From NCBI GenBank assembly GCA_029547805.1, contig JAKPOP010000004.1:23490-87489 (forward strand): a stretch of DNA of 64,000 nt, read 5' to 3'. The notes under the pieces were generated by a model. It was not told where the DNA came from, made no database searches, and saw only the letters and a list, made by a program, of their open reading frames with translations. This DNA comes from Deltaproteobacteria bacterium (GTDB taxonomy: Bacteria; Myxococcota_A; UBA9042; DTJE01). The position numbers were made by a program, and so were the translations under genes. Each line of letters opens with the position of its first letter. Positions within the stretch are counted from its first letter, which is position 1. Shown piece by piece: positions 59,997 to 64,000 of the stretch.

Positions 59997-60962
59997 ATGG
60001 GGCGACGAGCAGGACTGGTGCTGCTGCTGTTCGTGACAGGGATCGGGTGTCCCGGGCGCAGGGAGGCGGACCGGAAGGAGGCCCCGCCGGCCTCCCCGGC
60101 GCCGCAGGTCGCCCCCTCGGCCCCTGAGGCCCCGAAGCCGCCCCCGAGTCCCTTCGCGGGGCTCCGGAAGAAGGTCGAGGACTTCACGGTGCTGGCATCG
60201 GCCTGCTCCCGGGCCTGGTTCACGAAGGTGGACCCGGATCGGATCGACCGGTGGGAACTGGCGGTGGACGTCCCGGGGATGGAGCAGCAGTGCGACCCCC
60301 TGCTCCAGAAGTACCAGGACCTGCTGGAGGAGGCGGCCTTCCGGCACCCGGTCCTGGACCAGTGGCTCCGGACCGCTGCCAGCGTGACGGACCGCTACTT
60401 CTTCCTGGCCTTCCGGTGCAAGAAGGTGGGCGTCAAGGACAAGAAGCCCTACAAGAAGATGCTGGCCCAGCTGCGGGACGACCTGGTCGGGGACGTCCAG
60501 GCCCTGGAGAAGGCCCTGGAGCCCGCCCTGGCCCTGACGGACCGGGATCTCGAGACCGGAGGGGACCTCGGCAACGAGCCCCGACTGATCTGGATTCACG
60601 GGGCCATCCACCGCCTGCCTGAGGACTTCCAGCGGTGGATCGAGGGCCCTCGGAAGGATCAGGCCCCCATCTGGCGCTTCGGGCTGATGACCTCGAATCT
60701 CGTGGCCCAGAAGGCCCTGCCGGCGCTGTCGGTGCCGAAGTGGCAGGTCCCGGAGGCCACCGTGGCGGCGGCGAAGGGACTGGTGGAGGCCTTCTCGGCG
60801 GCCTGGCAGTTCTACAAGGGGGACTACTTCGAGGCCGAGGAACAGCAGGCCCCGGGTCTCTACAAGGCCTTCCACAAGGCCGAGGCGGCCTGGAAGAAGG
60901 CCTCCCAGAAGACCTGGCCCGCCTTCGGGAAGCCGGTGATGGAACAGCGGACGGCCGACTGA
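59997..60962 (+). CDS. Lipoprotein of unknown function (321 aa)
   Basis: Signal MGRRAGLVLLLFVTGIGC with likely lipidated Cys18, then a Pro/Ala spacer (APPASPAPQVAPSAPEAP) and a helical domain with scattered Cys (LASACSRAWF, EQQCDPLLQKYQDL, AFRCKKVG). No family recognised. A GGGAGGGG ribosome site precedes the ATG at 59997; in-frame starts back to 59919 would bury the signal. Lies between the ExbD-like lipoprotein and purE, probably one transcript. Confidence 0.7.
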   Translation: MGRRAGLVLLLFVTGIGCPGRREADRKEAPPASPAPQVAPSAPEAPKPPPSPFAGLRKKVEDFTVLASACSRAWFTKVDPDRIDRWELAVDVPGMEQQCDPLLQKYQDLLEEAAFRHPVLDQWLRTAASVTDRYFFLAFRCKKVGVKDKKPYKKMLAQLRDDLVGDVQALEKALEPALALTDRDLETGGDLGNEPRLIWIHGAIHRLPEDFQRWIEGPRKDQAPIWRFGLMTSNLVAQKALPALSVPKWQVPEATVAAAKGLVEAFSAAWQFYKGDYFEAEEQQAPGLYKAFHKAEAAWKKASQKTWPAFGKPVMEQRTAD

Positions 60963-60987
60963 CGACAGGCACCATGGAGGAGACGCG

Positions 60988-61467
60988 ATGGAACGGCAGG
61001 AACGAGTCCAGGTGGGGATCCTGATCGGGAGCCCCAGCGACCGGGAACTGGCGGAGAAGGCCCTGGCGACGCTCCGGGAACTGGGCATCGCCGGGGAGAT
61101 CAAGGTGCTGTCGGCCCACCGGACCCCCGAACGGGTGATCGCCTATGTCCAGACCGCCGAGGCACGGGGCATCTCGGTGCTGCTGGCCTGTGCGGGACTG
61201 GCGGCGCATCTGGCGGGGGTCGTGGCAGCCCACACGCTGCTCCCGGTGATCGGCGTGCCGGTGGCCGGTGGAACGCTGGGGGGGCTCGACGCCCTGCTCT
61301 CCACCGTGCAGATGCCGCCGGGGATCCCGGTGGCCACCGTGGCCATCGACGGGGCCCGGAACGCGGCGATCCTGGCGGCCCGGATCCTGGCCCTGGGGGA
61401 CCCGGCCGTCCGGGATGCCCTGGCGGCCATGCGGGAGAGGGAACGGCAGCGGTACGACACGGTCTGA
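60988..61467 (+). CDS. purE: N5-carboxyaminoimidazole ribonucleotide mutase PurE
   Basis: 159 residues, normal length. It moves the carboxylate of N5-CAIR to give CAIR in purine synthesis. Signatures are [49 protein letters not shown] and [29 protein letters not shown] precedes the ATG. purK, its usual partner, is not in the window. Confidence 0.95.
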   Translation: MERQERVQVGILIGSPSDRELAEKALATLRELGIAGEIKVLSAHRTPERVIAYVQTAEARGISVLLACAGLAAHLAGVVAAHTLLPVIGVPVAGGTLGGLDALLSTVQMPPGIPVATVAIDGARNAAILAARILALGDPAVRDALAAMRERERQRYDTV

Positions 61468-61499
61468 CGGCGGCTGCTGCAGGCCCAGGAGTGGCAACC

Positions 61500-62453
61500 T
61501 TGTCGGCGATGACGGGCACACCGGCACTCTGGACCGCCTTCGGGGTCGGCGTCCTGGGGATGCTGGCCCTGGACCTCTGGGTCTTCAACCGCCATCCCCA
61601 TCGCATCCGGATGCGGGAGGCGGTGGGGTGGTCGCTGGTCTGGGTCGCCCTGGCCCTGGTCTTCGCCGTGGGGGTGTATCTTGGCGAGGGATCGGGCAAG
61701 GCCGTCGAGTTCCTGACCGGGTGGGTGATCGAGAAGGCCCTCTCGGTGGACAACCTCTTCGTCTTCCTGGCGATCTTTTCCTACTTCCGGGTGCCCCTGG
61801 ATCTGCAGCACCGGGTGCTCTACTACGGGGTGCTGGGGGCCCTGGTCTTCCGGGGCATCTTCATCTTCGTCGGCGGGGCCTTGCTGGCGGCCTTCGAATG
61901 GATGGTGTACGGCTTCGGGGCGCTGCTGATGGTCACGGCCTTCCGGATGCTGCGTCCCCAGGGGGCTGCGGTGGACCCCGAGCGCAACCGGGTCCTCCGG
62001 GCGTGCCGACGGCTGTTCCGGACCACCCCCGACTACCAGGGTGCCGCCTTCTTCGTCCGGGAACCCGGGAAGTCCTGGTTCCGGGCGACGCCCCTCTTCC
62101 TGGTCCTGGTCTTCATTGAGGTCTCGGACGTGATGTTCGCCGTGGACTCGGTCCCGGCGGTCTTCGCCGTGACCCGGGACACCTTCATCGTGTACACCTC
62201 GAACGTCTTCGCGATTCTCGGCCTGCGGGCGCTGTACTTCGTGCTGGCGGGCATGATGAACCGGTTCTCGCTGCTGCACTATGGGCTGGCCCTGGTGCTC
62301 TTCTTCGTCGGGGGGAAGATGATCCTGGAGCCGCTGCTTCACTGGGAGATGCCTCCGGAGGTCTCCCTCTCGGTTGTGGGAAGCCTGATCGCCCTGTCGG
62401 TGGCGGCATCCTGGGTCCTGGCCCGCTGGCGGGAGCGCCGGGGCGTTGGCTGA
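61500..62453 (+). CDS. TerC/Alx-family membrane protein
   Basis: 317 residues, nine or so transmembrane segments. TerC-family motifs [19 protein letters not shown] and [20 protein letters not shown], whose acidic residues bind metal in Alx/MntX-type manganese exporters, are intact. Start is uncertain: TTG at 61500 has AGGAG eight bases upstream, GTG 61491 overlaps that site and ATG 61509 is far from it. The 24-base gap to purE leaves no room for the manganese riboswitch that precedes alx in enterobacteria. Confidence 0.85.
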   Translation: MSAMTGTPALWTAFGVGVLGMLALDLWVFNRHPHRIRMREAVGWSLVWVALALVFAVGVYLGEGSGKAVEFLTGWVIEKALSVDNLFVFLAIFSYFRVPLDLQHRVLYYGVLGALVFRGIFIFVGGALLAAFEWMVYGFGALLMVTAFRMLRPQGAAVDPERNRVLRACRRLFRTTPDYQGAAFFVREPGKSWFRATPLFLVLVFIEVSDVMFAVDSVPAVFAVTRDTFIVYTSNVFAILGLRALYFVLAGMMNRFSLLHYGLALVLFFVGGKMILEPLLHWEMPPEVSLSVVGSLIALSVAASWVLARWRERRGVG

Positions 62454-62521
62454 GGCCTGCGGCACCGATCGGCGCCAGGGGTTGCCAGGACAGCAGGGAG
62501 GCAGAAGCCCGGGGAGGTCCG

Positions 62522-63508
62522 TCAGGCGTGGGTGTCGTCAGGGGCGTCATGCAGGCGACGCAGGGTTGCCAGCGCGGATCGCATCTCTTCGATCCCATGA
62601 AAGATTCGCACGCCGGGCATGCGGTCCTTCAGGGGGTGCCCCTCGGGCATGCCCACCCACAGGCGCACGTGGCGGGACAGGCCCCGCAGGTCGGCAGCCA
62701 GTCTCTGCAGTTCGGCAGGCGGGGGCTCCCGGATCACGCTCAGCACGACCAACTCGGCCTGCAGGGTCTCGGCGGCCTGCAACAGGTCCGATGACGGCAG
62801 GTCCGGGCCGGCCCAGGTCACGTCCCACCCGTCCACTGCGGCCAGCCAGGCGGCCAGCAGGACGCCGAACTCGTGGAGATGGCCCGACGGCGTGGCGGCC
62901 AGCAGGCGCGGGGCCCCGGGAGGTGGGGCCGGGGCCAGGCGCAGCAGGTCCGTCAGGAAGCCCTTCATCTGGCCGCTGACGACGTGTTCGTGGGCGACGC
63001 CCAGTTCATTCCGGGCCCAGCGATCTCCCACCTCCCGGAGCACCGGGATGGCGACCCTCAACACAAAGACCTCCGGGGGCAGCAGCGTGGCGGCTCGGGC
63101 CAGAATCTGCTGGGCCTGACGCACGTCCAGCCGGGCGATGGCCTGGAGGTAGTCTCGCACGACCCCCTCCAGCAGGCGGTCCTGGTCCAGCGGCGGGGAC
63201 TGGACGGGAGTCTCCAGCAGGCTCTTCCCTTGGAGGAGCGACTGCAGGCGATCGTCCGGCAGCCGGGCCAGGTCGCCGATCGCGTGACCCCGTTGCGTCA
63301 GTTCGCGCAACATGGCGAGGCGGCGGACCTCGGCAGCGCTGTACCGTCTGGCATGGCCGGCGGTACGGGCCGGTTCTACGACCCCGTAGCGCCGTTGCCA
63401 GATGCGGATCAGATCGGGCGACAGGCCCGACAGCCGACTGGCTGCCCGGATGGGGTAGAGTCCCTCGGGGATGGGGGCGGTGGCGTCCTGGGGAGGCGCG
63501 TCCGACAT
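62522..63508 (-). CDS. CarH-like MerR-family B12 photoreceptor regulator
   Basis: 328 residues. N-terminal MerR DNA-binding domain ([40 protein letters not shown]). A helical bundle holds the light-sensing W164-x9-E174-H175 motif ([12 protein letters not shown]), and a Rossmann B12-binding domain follows with H212-x2-G215 (HLHEFG) and a late WVGMPEG. In CarH, adenosylcobalamin bound in the dark drives tetramer repression and light releases DNA. The B12 loop has His210 where the family usually has Glu/Asp, a small deviation. The ATG at 63508 has AAGGTG upstream; a GTG lies three codons earlier. Targets are not in view; 3' end converges on the TerC-type gene. Confidence 0.87.
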   Translation of the reverse strand: MSDAPPQDATAPIPEGLYPIRAASRLSGLSPDLIRIWQRRYGVVEPARTAGHARRYSAAEVRRLAMLRELTQRGHAIGDLARLPDDRLQSLLQGKSLLETPVQSPPLDQDRLLEGVVRDYLQAIARLDVRQAQQILARAATLLPPEVFVLRVAIPVLREVGDRWARNELGVAHEHVVSGQMKGFLTDLLRLAPAPPPGAPRLLAATPSGHLHEFGVLLAAWLAAVDGWDVTWAGPDLPSSDLLQAAETLQAELVVLSVIREPPPAELQRLAADLRGLSRHVRLWVGMPEGHPLKDRMPGVRIFHGIEEMRSALATLRRLHDAPDDTHA

Positions 63509-63669
63509 GGTGGTCACCTTACATCAACAGGCTTGCGACTTCAGCCCCCGGAGTCTGGCTTCCAGTCGTCGTCCCTTGGGGTTCCGGAACCGATCCGACA
63601 GGGGACGGCCTGTCGGGGCCCGGGGATCGAACGGGTGGATCCAGGCAAGGGACCGGACAGAATGGCCGT

Positions 63670-64000
63670 TCAAGGGAGCATGCTGACCGGGTCGATGCGG
63701 GCGGTGGAACCGTCGTTGAGCTGGGCGATGAGGAAGACATCGGTGCCCTGGGCGATGGCGAAGAGGTTGATGACGGCCCCGGCGGGCAGCGTCGGGGTCT
63801 CGAAGACGAGGTCGGGGGTGGCGTCGTTGTCGATGTCGAAGCCCAGCGTGTAGGCACCGGCGGGGAGGTCCAGGTAGTCGCCCACGGCGCCGAAGTCGAA
63901 GTCAGGGTAGAGGGGGGCGGGGCTGCCGCTGGCGGGGATGTTCCAGATGTCCACCTGGCCCACGCCGACGGCGACATGGATGGCCCGGACCCGGATGTTG
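63670..64000 (-). CDS. DUF4397 domain protein, C-terminal fragment (runs off right edge)
   Basis: The last 109 residues of a longer protein. IRVRAIHVAVGVGQVDIW, LDLPAGAYTLGFDI, GAVINLFAIAQG and VFLIAQLNDGST follow the DUF4397 (PF14344) beta-sandwich pattern of exported or lipoproteins. The start and any signal peptide lie outside the window. The gap to the CarH-like start (152 bases) shows no clear terminator. Confidence 0.8.
   Translation of the reverse strand, partial: NIRVRAIHVAVGVGQVDIWNIPASGSPAPLYPDFDFGAVGDYLDLPAGAYTLGFDIDNDATPDLVFETPTLPAGAVINLFAIAQGTDVFLIAQLNDGSTARIDPVSMLP

Noticed and set aside
61468..61499. A manganese (yybP-ykoY) riboswitch before the TerC-type gene
   Set aside because: The gap is about 32 bases, too short for the riboswitch, and shows no matching helices.
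1..64000. tRNA, rRNA, prophage or insertion-sequence genes
   Set aside because: Reading both strands I found no tRNA T-loop or anticodon-arm pattern, rRNA stretch, transposase or integrase; absence was not confirmed with a covariance search.

Overview
The window is about 70% GC, densely coded on both strands and free of phage, insertion-sequence, CRISPR or RNA genes that I can recognise. Protein content points to a Myxococcota or other 'deltaproteobacterial' lineage. The signs are very long lipoproteins built from MopE-type DDDC(D/N)G metal-binding repeats, thrombospondin type-3 calcium repeats, IPT/TIG, cohesin-like and ASH-like domains. Others are a complete gspC-N type II secretion operon with a GspN of the kind seen in delta-proteobacteria, and a CarH-like B12 light regulator. 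This assignment is inferred from domain content, not from a marker-gene tree.

Layout. 1-1216 (minus) is the 5' two thirds of a truncated gyrB. 1427-16937 (plus) holds two giant surface lipoproteins of 3705 and 1447 residues in tandem, both ending in copies of the same unrecognised ~265-residue module. 17163-18773 (minus) is an OmpA-family porin with calcium repeats. 19114-21636 pairs myo-inositol-phosphate synthase with a CDP-alcohol phosphotransferase. 21686-27363 is a tightly overlapping hemX-like/hemA/hemC/hemD cluster ending in a lipoprotein. 27494-34837 carries a zinc-ribbon protein, a truncated CinA, a degenerate ThpR-like protein, recA, a PilT-like ATPase, alaS and an acidic protein with repeated Thr motifs. 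34871-38956 (minus) is a large IPT/TIG lipoprotein. 39370-54101 is gspCDEFGHIJKLMN, preceded by a good sigma-54-type promoter match. 54134-55983 (minus) encodes an ATP-grasp enzyme, a 75-residue four-Cys protein and an exported protein. 56036-57654 encodes an exported PEGA-like protein and a LysM/M74 murein endopeptidase. 57705-58196 (minus) is a DUF4395 membrane protein. 58382-62453 holds two lipoproteins, purE and a TerC/Alx-type exporter. 62522-63508 (minus) is the CarH-like regulator, and a DUF4397 fragment runs off the right edge.

How it fits together. The common theme is the cell envelope and surface. There are seven predicted lipoproteins or exported multi-domain proteins, an OmpA anchor, a peptidoglycan endopeptidase and a full T2SS without its prepilin peptidase (gspO must lie elsewhere). 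The lipoproteins share an Asp/Pro/Gly-rich spacer after the lipid anchor, as if on a common type of stalk. The housekeeping genes (gyrB, hem, recA, alaS, purE) show this is chromosomal core rather than a transferred island. The best candidates for something undescribed are the tandem ~325-residue unit of the giant lipoproteins (with cohesin-like and dockerin-like domains in the same chain) and the ThpR-like protein that has lost both catalytic HxTx motifs. Also of note are the DIPPS-like enzyme with a decayed nucleotidyltransferase half and the ATP-grasp/four-Cys pair.
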